DNA of 56,927 nt, from assembly GCA_019637225.1 (NCBI GenBank), contig JAHBWC010000052.1, forward strand, positions 1 through 56,927, in the 5' to 3' direction. This document shows, piece after piece, positions 1-8,222 of this stretch. The notes beneath the pieces were generated by a model that was not told the origin of the DNA, ran no database searches, and was given only the letters and a program-made list of their open reading frames with translations. The stretch is from Labilithrix sp. Lineage in GTDB: Bacteria; Myxococcota_A; Polyangia; Polyangiales; Polyangiaceae. The position numbers and the translations under genes are program-made. Every line of letters starts with the position of its first letter. The stretch's first letter is position 1.

Positions 1-1109
1 CGCGCGCGTTGCCACGCGCGGTTCACCGCCAGCGCGCCGCCGTGGAGCGCGCCCCAGATGACGAAGTTCCACGACGCGCCGTGCCAGAGGCCTCCGAGCA
101 CCATCGTGAGGAGCAGGTTGCGGTACGTCTTCCAGGTGCTCCCGCGGTTGCCGCCGAGCGTGACGTAGAGGTAGTCGCGGAGCCACGTCGACAGCGAGAT
201 GTGCCAGCGCCGCCAGAACTCCTGGAGATCGGCCGACGTGTACGGCGCGTCGAAGTTCCGCGGCAGCTCGTAGCCGAAGAGCTTCGCGCTGCCGATCGCG
301 ACGTCGCTGTAGCCCGAGAAATCCGCGTAGATCTTGATCGCGTACGCGTAGACGCCGACGAGCACCTCGAGCGAGGTGTAGCGCTCGGGGTTGTCGAACA
401 CCCGGTTGACGAGGTTCAGGCCGAGGTAGTCGCCGATGACGATCTTCTTCATCAGCCCCGTCGCGATCATGAACAGGCCCTCGGCCTTCATCGCGTCGCT
501 CGCGACCGGCTCGGCGGCGAGCTGGGGCAGCATCGACTTCGGCCGCACGATCGGCCCCGCGACGAGGTGCGGGAAGAACGCGACGAACAGGAGGTAGTCG
601 AGGTAGCGATCGGCCGGCGGGATCTCGCGCCGGTAGACGTCGATCGTGTAGCTCATCGTCTCGAACGTGAAGAACGAGATGCCGAACGGCAGGACGAGCC
701 GGAGATGCGTCGGCGAGAGCTCGACGCCGAGCCACGCGGCCACCTCGGCCACCGTGTCCACGGCGAAGTTGAAGTACTTGAAGACCGAGAGAACGCCCAG
801 GTAGTAGAAGACCGACGCGAGCAGGAGCGCCTTGCGCGTGGTGGGGTTCTCGGTGCGCCCGAGCGCGCGGCCGATCCAGAAGTCGAGCGTGCTGCCGACG
901 AAGATGATCCCGACGCAGAGGATCGTCCAGCCGAGCGGGCCGAGCGGGACGTCCTGCTCGCGCGCGGAGTCGTACGTCCCGACGAAGTAGAAGACGTAGC
1001 TCGCCGCCATCAAGAACAGCGGCCTGAGCAGCGACCGCCGGCGCAGCGCCCAGAACGCCACGTAGGTGACGAGCAAGAAGACGCCGTAGACGGGGCTGTT
1101 GAAGAGCAT
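1..1109 (-). CDS. MBOAT family membrane-bound O-acyltransferase (AlgI/DltB-like), 3' end outside the window
   Basis: Reading the minus strand from an ATG at 1109 gives a continuous polytopic membrane protein that runs off the left edge (about 369 residues visible). It carries the MBOAT signature: a WRRWH segment (His303), the nearby WLRDYLY element, then GLWHGASWNF with the probable catalytic His343. The family moves acyl groups, usually acetyl, to extracytoplasmic polysaccharide or teichoic acid; AlgI-type members work with an SGNH-fold partner such as AlgJ or AlgX. Two SGNH proteins lie at 1376-2851 and 4961-6373, which supports such a role. The substrate cannot be read from sequence. The far C-terminus is missing only because the window ends. 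Confidence 0.93.
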   Translation of the reverse strand, partial: MLFNSPVYGVFLLVTYVAFWALRRRSLLRPLFLMAASYVFYFVGTYDSAREQDVPLGPLGWTILCVGIIFVGSTLDFWIGRALGRTENPTTRKALLLASVFYYLGVLSVFKYFNFAVDTVAEVAAWLGVELSPTHLRLVLPFGISFFTFETMSYTIDVYRREIPPADRYLDYLLFVAFFPHLVAGPIVRPKSMLPQLAAEPVASDAMKAEGLFMIATGLMKKIVIGDYLGLNLVNRVFDNPERYTSLEVLVGVYAYAIKIYADFSGYSDVAIGSAKLFGYELPRNFDAPYTSADLQEFWRRWHISLSTWLRDYLYVTLGGNRGSTWKTYRNLLLTMVLGGLWHGASWNFVIWGALHGGALAVNRAWQRA

Positions 1110-1375
1110 GGGCCGCTCCAGCGCGGGGAGCGGCCCCGTTTATCTCAGCGCCGGCGCCGAATGGGCAAGGAGAAGGCGAAGACGAGCTCGGGCGCGCCCC
1201 TGCTCCGGCGCCCGGCTCGGGTCCGCGTCGGCGCGGGGCGCCGCGGGCGGGTCGAAGGGAGCGCGGCGCCTGGCCCGAGCTCGAGCGTGGTCCGGAGCAC
1301 GGCGGCGCTGGATTCCGCTCCAGCTCGACCCGCCGCGGAGTTGCTGCGGGGCGCCGCGCGTTCTATTCGTCGAAC

Positions 1376-2851
1376 GTGGCTCATCCCTTGGGCGGAAAGA
1401 CGTCGATCGCCATCGGCGTGATGCTCGTGCTCCTCGCGGTCCCCTACGCGACGCCGCGGCTCGCGCGGTACCGCGTCACGCCCGCGCCGTGGGACAAGCC
1501 CGACATCGCCGCGGAGGCCGCGGAGCTGGCGGAGGCCGCGAAGCTCCCGGCGCCCGCGCCGACGCAAGGCGAGACGGCGCTCGCCGCGTCGAAGAACGAA
1601 GCGACCGTGACGAACGCGCTGCCCGAGGCGCCGGCGCTCGCGCAGCCCTCGGCGGCGAACCTCGCGAAGACCAAGGGATCGATCGCGATCGACGACCCGT
1701 CGGGTCACGCGCTCGACGCCTTCTACGCTCGCCTCGCCCGCACCAAGAAGAAGGAGGCCGGCGCGGTGACGCGCATCCTCCACTACGGCGACAGCGTCCT
1801 CACGAGCGACTACGTCTCCGGAACGATGCGCCGGAAAATGCAGGCGGAGTTCGGCGACGCCGGGCACGGCTTCATCCTCGTGGCCAAGCCGTGGGACTGG
1901 TACTTCCACAACGACGTCATCCAGGGAGCCAGCGAAGGCTGGAGCTCGAGCCGCGTCACGGGTCCGTTCGTGAAGGACCTCATGTACGGCCTCGGCGGCG
2001 TCAGCTTCGCGGGCTCGCCCGGCGCGCGCTCCTGGTACGGCACCGGCACCGGTCAGACGTACGGCAAGAAGGTCTCGCGCTTCGACGTCTACTACCTCGA
2101 GACGCCGAACGGCGGCGACGTCGATCTCGAGGCGCAGATCGGCGGCGAGCGCAAGAGCGAGCGCTTCTCGACGAAGGGCGAGACGAAGACGTCGCGCGTG
2201 AAGTCGTTCGCTGTCCCCGACGGCGAGGCGAAGATGACGCTCAAGGTGGTGAGCGGCACGCCACGCCTCTTCGGCGTCACGCTCGAGCGCGACGCGCCCG
2301 GCGTCGTCTACGACTCGCTCGGCGCGAACGGCGGGCGCGGCGAGCTCCTCGGGGCGATCGACGCGGCACACTGGAAGGAGCAGATGGACCTGCGCGATCC
2401 GGCGCTCGTCATCCTCCACTACGGCACGAACGAGAGCGAGATGGGCGTGCTCAACAAGCAGGCGTACGAAAAGACGCTTCGCGCCCTCGTCGAGAAGGTC
2501 AAGTCGGCCGCGCCGAAGGCGTCGGTCCTCGTCGTCGCCCCGCTCGATCGCGCGGAGAAGAACGAGTCGACCGGCGCGCTGCGCACGAGGCCGATCATCA
2601 AGCAGCTCGTCGAGTCCCAGAAGAAGGTCGCCGCCGAGGCGACGATAGGCTTCTGGAACACGTACGAGGCGATGGGCGGCGAGGGCGCGATGGCCGCGTG
2701 GGTGAAGAAGGGGCTCGCAGGGAGCGACCTCACCCACCCGTCGCCGCAAGGCGCGGAGATCCTCGGCGATCTGCTCTACAAGGCGCTCACGAGCGGCTAC
2801 GAAGCGTGGCCGGGCCCGCGGGCCGGCGGCTCACCGCCGCCGACCAACTGA
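1376..2851 (+). CDS. SGNH/GDSL-family hydrolase, membrane-anchored (paralogue 1)
   Basis: 491 residues from a GTG start at 1376. A single N-terminal hydrophobic segment (about residues 10-24) is followed by an Ala/Pro/Glu-rich linker to about residue 105, then an SGNH fold. Catalytic blocks are complete: YGDS with Ser140, YGTNES with Asn352, and D451-L-T-H454 (Asp/His pair). It faces away from the MBOAT gene across about 270 bp. Another SGNH protein at 4961-6373 shares the GLYGL/GARxW region, YGTNES and MGGEG motifs, so they are paralogues. By analogy with AlgJ/AlgX it may be the periplasmic partner of the MBOAT enzyme, but an independent esterase role is equally possible. A downstream GTG/ATG at 1418-1421 would shorten the signal anchor and is less likely. 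Confidence 0.88.
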   Translation: MAHPLGGKTSIAIGVMLVLLAVPYATPRLARYRVTPAPWDKPDIAAEAAELAEAAKLPAPAPTQGETALAASKNEATVTNALPEAPALAQPSAANLAKTKGSIAIDDPSGHALDAFYARLARTKKKEAGAVTRILHYGDSVLTSDYVSGTMRRKMQAEFGDAGHGFILVAKPWDWYFHNDVIQGASEGWSSSRVTGPFVKDLMYGLGGVSFAGSPGARSWYGTGTGQTYGKKVSRFDVYYLETPNGGDVDLEAQIGGERKSERFSTKGETKTSRVKSFAVPDGEAKMTLKVVSGTPRLFGVTLERDAPGVVYDSLGANGGRGELLGAIDAAHWKEQMDLRDPALVILHYGTNESEMGVLNKQAYEKTLRALVEKVKSAAPKASVLVVAPLDRAEKNESTGALRTRPIIKQLVESQKKVAAEATIGFWNTYEAMGGEGAMAAWVKKGLAGSDLTHPSPQGAEILGDLLYKALTSGYEAWPGPRAGGSPPPTN

Positions 2852-2864
2852 GGCGCGCCGCGCT

Positions 2865-4067
2865 TCACTCCTCTGGCGCGGCGGGGCGGGCGAGCTCGAA
2901 CGACTTGGTCGAGGTGTTGCCCTTCGCGTCCCACAGCGTGACGGAGACGTCGAGCTTGGTCACGGCGTCGCCGATCGTGAGGAAGCTCGAGGCGTCGTCG
3001 CGGACGACGCAGCGGCCACCCTCCGACGCTAGGTTCGTGAGCGCGTAGCGGAACGTACGCCACGGGTTGTCGACGTCGCTGTTCGGCCACGCGCCGGCGA
3101 TCTGCCCGGCCGCTGACCCGAAGTCGACGAGCTCGCGCGCGCGCGACTGCGAGGCGCCGGCGACGGAGGCGTAGAGGTCGTCGAGCGCGCATCGCCCGTT
3201 CGACGCGAGGACGTTGCCGTCCTGGTCGGTGACCGAAAACTCGATCGCCGAGACCTCGAAGTTGCGGTTCGAGTCGTCGTCGCGATCGGCCACCTCGACC
3301 ACGAGGTCGAGGTCTCCCGACGCGAGCTCGGCGAGCGCCTCTCCGGCGGCGTCCGTGGCGTAGAGGCCCTTCGCCTCCGGCGCGACGGTGTCCCTGTAGC
3401 CGCCGATGAGGGTCGCCGGGTTCAGGAGCTTCTGGTGCTCGCCGTCGACGAAGACCAGCTGCGTGTTGGCGAGGCGCGACGCGTCCGCCTGCGTGGACAG
3501 CGGGGCGGGAGCCAGCTTGCCGATGACGGAGCCCTTCGTGACCGGGACCGGCTCCGTCGACTGCACGAGCGAAGCGCTCGGCGCGACGTGCATCAGCTGG
3601 GTGACGACATGCGAGACCGGATCGTAGATCGCCACGATGGTCGCGTAGGGGTGCGTGACCTGCGAGATGCGGTTGCCGCTCCAGTCGAACACCATCGCGA
3701 GGCCGTCGTGCGGCGCGAGGACGTGGGTGTCCACGGTGGAGCCCGAGCGCATCACGGCGAGGCCCGTGTGGTAGTACGCGTACTGCGCGTAGAGGATCGG
3801 GGTCCCGAAGCGGTTCAGCGCGACGGTCTTGTCGTCCGCGAGCGGCCACTCGGGCGCGAAGGTCGAGAGGTCGACGTGCATGTCGAGGCCGCGGGAGGCG
3901 AAGCTCTCGGCGATCAGCCGGTAGGTGGCGCCGTCGTGTCCCGTCTCGAACACGGTGCCGTTCGGCAGGAGCGCGCTCTCGGAGGACTCGAAGTCCTCGA
4001 CGTCGTGAGCGCAAGCGGCCGCGAGGAAGGAAAGAGCGAGGGCGTTCAAGAAGCGGGGTCGCAACAT
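2865..4067 (-). CDS. Lipoprotein with a degenerate LytM/M23-like domain
   Basis: Starting at ATG 4067 gives about 400 residues with a lipoprotein signal (MLRPRF, hydrophobic stretch, AAAC lipobox). A TTG seven codons upstream is an alternative start. The N-terminal half follows the order of a LytM (M23) beta-barrel: YYHTG, a VLAPHDG turn, an ATIVAIYD strand, LMHVAP, a KGSVIGKL turn, then QLVFVD. The metal-binding HxxxD and HxH of active M23 peptidases are not seen, so catalysis is unlikely; a binding or regulatory role is inferred. The C-terminal half (about 235-400) looks like a beta-sandwich with acidic loops. It is convergent with the SGNH gene, with 13 bp between the stops. Confidence 0.75.
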   Translation of the reverse strand: MLRPRFLNALALSFLAAACAHDVEDFESSESALLPNGTVFETGHDGATYRLIAESFASRGLDMHVDLSTFAPEWPLADDKTVALNRFGTPILYAQYAYYHTGLAVMRSGSTVDTHVLAPHDGLAMVFDWSGNRISQVTHPYATIVAIYDPVSHVVTQLMHVAPSASLVQSTEPVPVTKGSVIGKLAPAPLSTQADASRLANTQLVFVDGEHQKLLNPATLIGGYRDTVAPEAKGLYATDAAGEALAELASGDLDLVVEVADRDDDSNRNFEVSAIEFSVTDQDGNVLASNGRCALDDLYASVAGASQSRARELVDFGSAAGQIAGAWPNSDVDNPWRTFRYALTNLASEGGRCVVRDDASSFLTIGDAVTKLDVSVTLWDAKGNTSTKSFELARPAAPEE

Positions 4068-4367
4068 GCGCGGCCCTATAGCAAGCAAGAGCGACTCGGC
4101 AAGGAAGGCTCACGCGCAATTCTCACTTCGCGAATTTCATTTTGCGGACACCAAGCCTCAGGTCGACGAAAGGCCGCGCGAGCGATGCTGAACGGCCTCA
4201 GCCGATCGGCAGGTTGGCGCTTCTGAGCCGGCGCGCGCGGCGAGCGGCGCGACGCGGGCGCGAGGGCTCTCCGACCCCGGCGCCGCCCCGACAGGATGAG
4301 TCGCGTCATCCGACACGAAAAACTCGTGCTGTAGGATCGGGGAGAACTGGGACGCTGGCGGAGGCCC
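4068..4367. other. Divergent intergenic region (about 300 bp)
   Basis: Lies between the start of the LytM-like lipoprotein and the start of the TMEV-motif protein. Overlapping short reading frames here are continuations of neighbours and show no family features. The one structured element is an 18-bp dyad at 4294-4311. Promoters for both flanking genes should lie here, but no convincing -35/-10 pair was recognised. Confidence 0.5.
4294..4311. promoter_or_regulatory. Inverted repeat upstream of the TMEV-motif gene (candidate operator)
   Basis: GGATGA and TCATCC form a perfect 6-bp inverted repeat around a 6-bp centre, 57 bp before the ATG at 4368. Placement between divergent genes suits an operator. 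This is short enough to be chance in GC-rich DNA, and no regulator is identified. Confidence 0.25.
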
Positions 4368-4931
4368 ATGTATCGTTCGATCGTGGCGCAATCGAGGCCT
4401 CCGGCCCGCTCCTCCAAGCGACCCTCCAAGCTCCCCACGTCGTCCCGGAGCACCAAGCCCCCCGCGGCGCGGACGACCACCGAGCCCGCCCGCGCGACGA
4501 AGGGCCCTCCGCGCCGTCAGACGATGGAGGTGCAGATGTCGTGGCTCGACGCCGGCGACGAGCGCGACGAGGCGCCCGCGGCAGGCGGTCCGTCACGACG
4601 ACCGGCGGACGCGCCGACGGAGGCGCTCGATCTCGATGACGAGGCTCCCGCTCCGTCGAGGCGCGTCGAGCCGCTCGCTCCGCCGCCTTCGTCGCGCAAG
4701 CGTCCCCCGCGACTGCCCGGCGCCGCGCGAACGCTGCCGCCGATGCCGGTCATCTCGACCACGGAGCGGCCTCCGCCGCGGCGTCACGCGACGATGGAAG
4801 TGGAGATGAACTGGCTCGAGCTCGTCGAGGAGAAGGCGGCGTCGACGACGAAGCGGCCGCGCGCGGCGAGCACGCCCCCAGCCCACAGCCCGAACAAGAA
4901 GTCGCGGCGCCCGCCGTCACGCGAGGACTGA
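4368..4931 (+). CDS. Disordered Pro/Arg/Ala-rich protein with two TMEV-M-WL motifs
   Basis: 187 residues, low complexity and strongly basic/proline-rich, with no signal peptide or membrane segment. I do not recognise the family. Coding character is supported by G/C third positions and by an internal protein repeat: PPRRQTMEVQMSWLD (about 47-61) and PPRRHATMEVEMNWLEL (about 135-151), each followed by an acidic stretch. Such short amphipathic motifs in disordered linkers often act as docking sites; that is an inference. It sits between the LytM-like lipoprotein and the second SGNH gene (convergent with the latter, 29 bp apart). Confidence 0.7.
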   Translation: MYRSIVAQSRPPARSSKRPSKLPTSSRSTKPPAARTTTEPARATKGPPRRQTMEVQMSWLDAGDERDEAPAAGGPSRRPADAPTEALDLDDEAPAPSRRVEPLAPPPSSRKRPPRLPGAARTLPPMPVISTTERPPPRRHATMEVEMNWLELVEEKAASTTKRPRAASTPPAHSPNKKSRRPPSRED

Positions 4932-4960
4932 CGCGCGCTCGCGCGGCCACGGCGCGCGCG

Positions 4961-6373
4961 TCACTGCTGGTCGAGGCCGTCGGGCGCGGGCGGGAGCGAC
5001 GACGGCACGACGGGCAAGTCGCGCGACGTGCTCGGCGGCAAGCCCGCGTCGCGTCGCCAGCCCGCATACGCGCGCATCAGGTCCGAGGCGAACGAGCTGC
5101 CGAGCTGCGCGTAGCCCTCGCGCGTGAGGTGCACGCGATCCTTCTGCGCGCGCGCCGGGACCTCGGCGGCCCACGTCGCGATCGAGCCCTCGCCCCCCAT
5201 CGCCGCGAGCTGATCGTAGAACGCGCAGCCCGCGGCCTCGGCCACGCGCCGCTGCGCCGCGATGATCTCGCCGATCTTCGCGGCGGTCACCCAGCCGTCC
5301 TTGCTGTCGATCGCGCGGTCCGGCGGCCCGAGCAGGAGACACGACGCGGTCGGCACGGCGCGGGCGACGCGCCCGAGCGCGTCGACGAGCTGGCGCTCGT
5401 AGACGTGCTGCGCCATGTCGATGTCGGTCGACTCGTTCGTGCCGTAGGCGAGGACGACGAGCGCGGGCGCGCGGTGCTTGAGCTGCTCGGCCCAGTGCTG
5501 CTCGTTCCAGGAGAGCGCCGTCGTGATGCGCGCTCCGTTGATGCCGAGCGCGTCGAGCACGACCCCGTGCTGCGCGCGGTCGAGCGACATGCCGTAGACC
5601 CGCACGTCGCCGTCGCCCACCGCGCGGACCTCGAGCTGGTGGGCCGACGCCTCGGCGACGTCGAACGCGCGGAACGCGGAGGACGTGCGCTCGCCGCGGG
5701 TCGAGACGCGCACGACGCGCACGCCGTCGACGATGACGTCGAAGGCGCCGCCGCCCGGCTGCTCGAGGTACGCGAGCTCGGCCCGAGAGGTCCGCGTGGT
5801 CACGTCCGTCCACGCACGAGCTCCGTGCTGGCGCGTGAAGAGGCCGATGCCGGAGAGACCGTAGAGACCGTCGCCGACGAGCTTGCCGCGCTCGAGCTTC
5901 CCCTTCTCGGGCGCCCACGCGGTCGACATGCCGACGCGCACGCCGTCCTGGAGCCAGCGCTTCCAAGGGCGACCGATCGCGACGAACCCCCGCCCGCCGT
6001 CGCCGAAGCGCGTCTGCAGCGCGCGACGGACCGCGGCCGTCTGGATGTCCGCGGCGGTGTGCGAGTCGCCGAACTGCGTGATTCGCACGTCGTCTTGCGC
6101 CTGTCCGGCCTCGAGGCGCGCGAGCGAGTCGAAGAAGCGACGAAGCGCGACCGGACGCTCGAGCGCACCCACGACCGACTGGCCCCGCGCCGGGACGATG
6201 TCGACCGGCTGGGTGGCGATCGGCCGATCGCCTTCGGTCCCCGGCGCGCTCGTCTTGCTGCCGATGCCGTCGAGCGGCGACGGCTTGGGCTTGGCGACGG
6301 CCTCACCGCACGCAAGCGCAGGCAAAATCGCGAGGAGAGGGACGAAGCGGCGCACCAAGATCAAGTCTCCCAT
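4961..6373 (-). CDS. SGNH/GDSL-family hydrolase lipoprotein (paralogue 2)
   Basis: 470 residues from ATG 6373, starting MGDLILVRRF with an LPALAC lipobox at about 17-22. The SGNH catalytic set is intact: FGDSH with Ser104, YGTNES with Asn313, and D412-R-V-H415. It shares domain order and several motifs with the protein at 1376-2851, but is lipid-anchored instead of having a transmembrane anchor, so the two have diverged in localisation. Proximity to the MBOAT gene suggests work on acylated envelope glycans; acetyltransfer versus deacetylation cannot be told from sequence. A much longer open frame extends upstream to about 7228 on this strand, but that part is antisense to the HTTM genes and has no family features. 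Confidence 0.87.
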   Translation of the reverse strand: MGDLILVRRFVPLLAILPALACGEAVAKPKPSPLDGIGSKTSAPGTEGDRPIATQPVDIVPARGQSVVGALERPVALRRFFDSLARLEAGQAQDDVRITQFGDSHTAADIQTAAVRRALQTRFGDGGRGFVAIGRPWKRWLQDGVRVGMSTAWAPEKGKLERGKLVGDGLYGLSGIGLFTRQHGARAWTDVTTRTSRAELAYLEQPGGGAFDVIVDGVRVVRVSTRGERTSSAFRAFDVAEASAHQLEVRAVGDGDVRVYGMSLDRAQHGVVLDALGINGARITTALSWNEQHWAEQLKHRAPALVVLAYGTNESTDIDMAQHVYERQLVDALGRVARAVPTASCLLLGPPDRAIDSKDGWVTAAKIGEIIAAQRRVAEAAGCAFYDQLAAMGGEGSIATWAAEVPARAQKDRVHLTREGYAQLGSSFASDLMRAYAGWRRDAGLPPSTSRDLPVVPSSLPPAPDGLDQQ

Positions 6374-6412
6374 ATCGGTGCGCGCGGACAAAAGTTTGTT
6401 TAGCGTTGCGGC

Positions 6413-7099
6413 GTGGAGGAGGAAGCCAAGAGCCGCGGCGATCGCGCGTCGTCCTCCGACGACGGCGCGGGCGATCCGAGGCCCGAGGTCCCGTCGAAGC
6501 GGGCGTCGACTCCGCCGTCGCGACCGCCGGCCGACGGGCGGTCGGCCCATTGGCGCCTGCTCGTCGCCCTCGTGTGGATCGCCGCGCAGGCGACGCTCGT
6601 CGTCACGGCAGGCCGTCGCAGCGACGGCGCCTTCGGGTTCCGCATGTTCAGTGAGTCCTCGACGATGAGGCTCGTGCTTCATCGCGAGATCGACGACGGG
6701 ATCGGCGGCGCACGCGTCCGCGTCCACGTCGACGACGGCGTGTGGTCCGCGCGCGCCGAGGACGGGACGAACCACCGCCTGACCTGGTACGACCGCGTGC
6801 CGGCCCCCTACTGGGTCTTCGACCGCGAGATGCACGCGTCCTACGGAGCCGCGGCGCAGCTCGAGCGCCTCCAGGCGGCGCTCGACGACGTCGCGAGCCA
6901 CCTCCCGACGTCCGACGATCTCGAGACGCGGCGCTTCGTCCTCGACGTCACCGTCCGCAGGAACGGCCGCGAGCCGGTCGTCCACCACCTCACGAGCCGC
7001 GAGCGGCTCCTCCCCGCCCCGTCGCCTTCGCACGCGCGCGTCGTCGACCGCGGGCCCGACGCGGCGAGCGCGCCGGGCTTCGACGCGGGAGGACGTTGA
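6413..7099 (+). CDS. Single-pass membrane protein upstream of the HTTM gene
   Basis: 228 residues from a GTG at 6413. A disordered N-terminus of about 45 residues precedes one transmembrane helix (LLVALVWIAAQ region, about 49-66), then an extracytoplasmic domain containing FGFRMFSES and PAPYWVFDREM. No known domain is recognised. It ends one base before the GTG of the HTTM gene, so the two are almost certainly cotranscribed and probably translationally coupled, suggesting a membrane pair. Confidence 0.8.
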   Translation: MEEEAKSRGDRASSSDDGAGDPRPEVPSKRASTPPSRPPADGRSAHWRLLVALVWIAAQATLVVTAGRRSDGAFGFRMFSESSTMRLVLHREIDDGIGGARVRVHVDDGVWSARAEDGTNHRLTWYDRVPAPYWVFDREMHASYGAAAQLERLQAALDDVASHLPTSDDLETRRFVLDVTVRRNGREPVVHHLTSRERLLPAPSPSHARVVDRGPDAASAPGFDAGGR

Positions 7100-7100
7100 G

Positions 7101-8201
7101 GTGCTGGCTCTCCTCGCGCGCTTCCGAGACGAGCTCGAAGACGGCCACGTGCTCGGCCCCGTGCGCGCGGCCCTCGGGGCGCTGCTCGGCTGGCACGCGC
7201 TGGCGGCCGCGGAAGAGCTCGCCAACATCGGCTACTTCGGCGACGCCTTTCACGTCGCGATGATCCCCGAGGGGCTCGTCCCCTCGCCTCGCGTGTACGC
7301 GATCCTGCTGGCGGCGCGCGTCTGTCTGGCTGTGATGGTCGTCATCGGCGTGTGGGCGCGTCCCGCGCTGGCCGCGAGCGCGGCGCTCGGCTTCTTCCTC
7401 CTCCTCTGCGACCGTAACCAGTTCCACCACAACCGTTATTCCCTCTTCTGCTACGCGCTCCTCTTGTCGCTGACGCCGTGCGATCGCTCGTGGCGCGCGA
7501 CCGAGTCTTCCGTTCCGGCGCCGCGGCGAGGGCCCTGGTGGGGCGTCCGGCTCTTGCAGCTCCAGGTGTCGCTCGTCTACCTGGCGTCGGGCGGCTCGAA
7601 GCTCCTCGATCCGGACTGGCGCGACGGGCTCGTCCTCGGCGACCGGATCACGCGCTACGCGGACGTCGCGATCGCAAGGGGCGTCCCGCCGGCCGTGGTC
7701 GAGGTGCTCTCGCGCCATGACGTCGCGAGCGCCACGGCGAAGCTCGCGATCATGACGGAGCTGGTCCTCTGCATCGCGCTCTGGCTTCGACCCACGCGCG
7801 TCATCGCGCTGTGGTGGGGCCTCTGGTTCCACGTCGTCATCCAGGCGACCTCCAAGGTCGAGACCTTCAGCATCCTCGCGCTCGCGCTCTACGGCGTCTT
7901 CGTCACGCCGGACTACCGGGCGCGGAGGCTCCGCTTCGATCCGTCCCGCTTCTGGGGCAAGCTCGCGGGCGTCGTCGTCCCCGCCCTCGACTGGTTCGCG
8001 CGCTTCGAGGTCGAGCCGTGGGAGCCGGACGATCAACCCGGGCATTCCGTGGTGCTCGTGCGACGCGACGGCGAGCGCGCGACGGGCGTGCGCGCGTTCG
8101 CGATGATCGCGCGCTGCGTGCCGCTGCTCTTCCCGCTCTGGGCTCCCGTCGCTCTCTTCGCGAGCTTCACCCGTCGCGGCGACCTCACGACGCGCGGCTG
8201 A
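7101..8201 (+). CDS. HTTM (horizontally transferred transmembrane) domain protein
   Basis: 366 residues with multiple transmembrane helices. Family features are the CDRNQFHHNRYSLF segment (about 103-116), the VYLASGGSKLLDPDWR segment (about 159-174) and WFHVVIQ...SKVETFS. HTTM domains are shared with vitamin K-dependent gamma-carboxylase; most bacterial members lack proven carboxylase activity. A cytoplasmic tail of about 50 residues follows the helical core, then a last helix (CVPLLFPLWAPVALF). It follows the single-pass protein at 6413-7099 with a 1-bp gap. Function unknown. Confidence 0.85.
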   Translation: MLALLARFRDELEDGHVLGPVRAALGALLGWHALAAAEELANIGYFGDAFHVAMIPEGLVPSPRVYAILLAARVCLAVMVVIGVWARPALAASAALGFFLLLCDRNQFHHNRYSLFCYALLLSLTPCDRSWRATESSVPAPRRGPWWGVRLLQLQVSLVYLASGGSKLLDPDWRDGLVLGDRITRYADVAIARGVPPAVVEVLSRHDVASATAKLAIMTELVLCIALWLRPTRVIALWWGLWFHVVIQATSKVETFSILALALYGVFVTPDYRARRLRFDPSRFWGKLAGVVVPALDWFARFEVEPWEPDDQPGHSVVLVRRDGERATGVRAFAMIARCVPLLFPLWAPVALFASFTRRGDLTTRG

Positions 8202-8222
8202 GGCGCCCGCCAGCGGCGCGGA

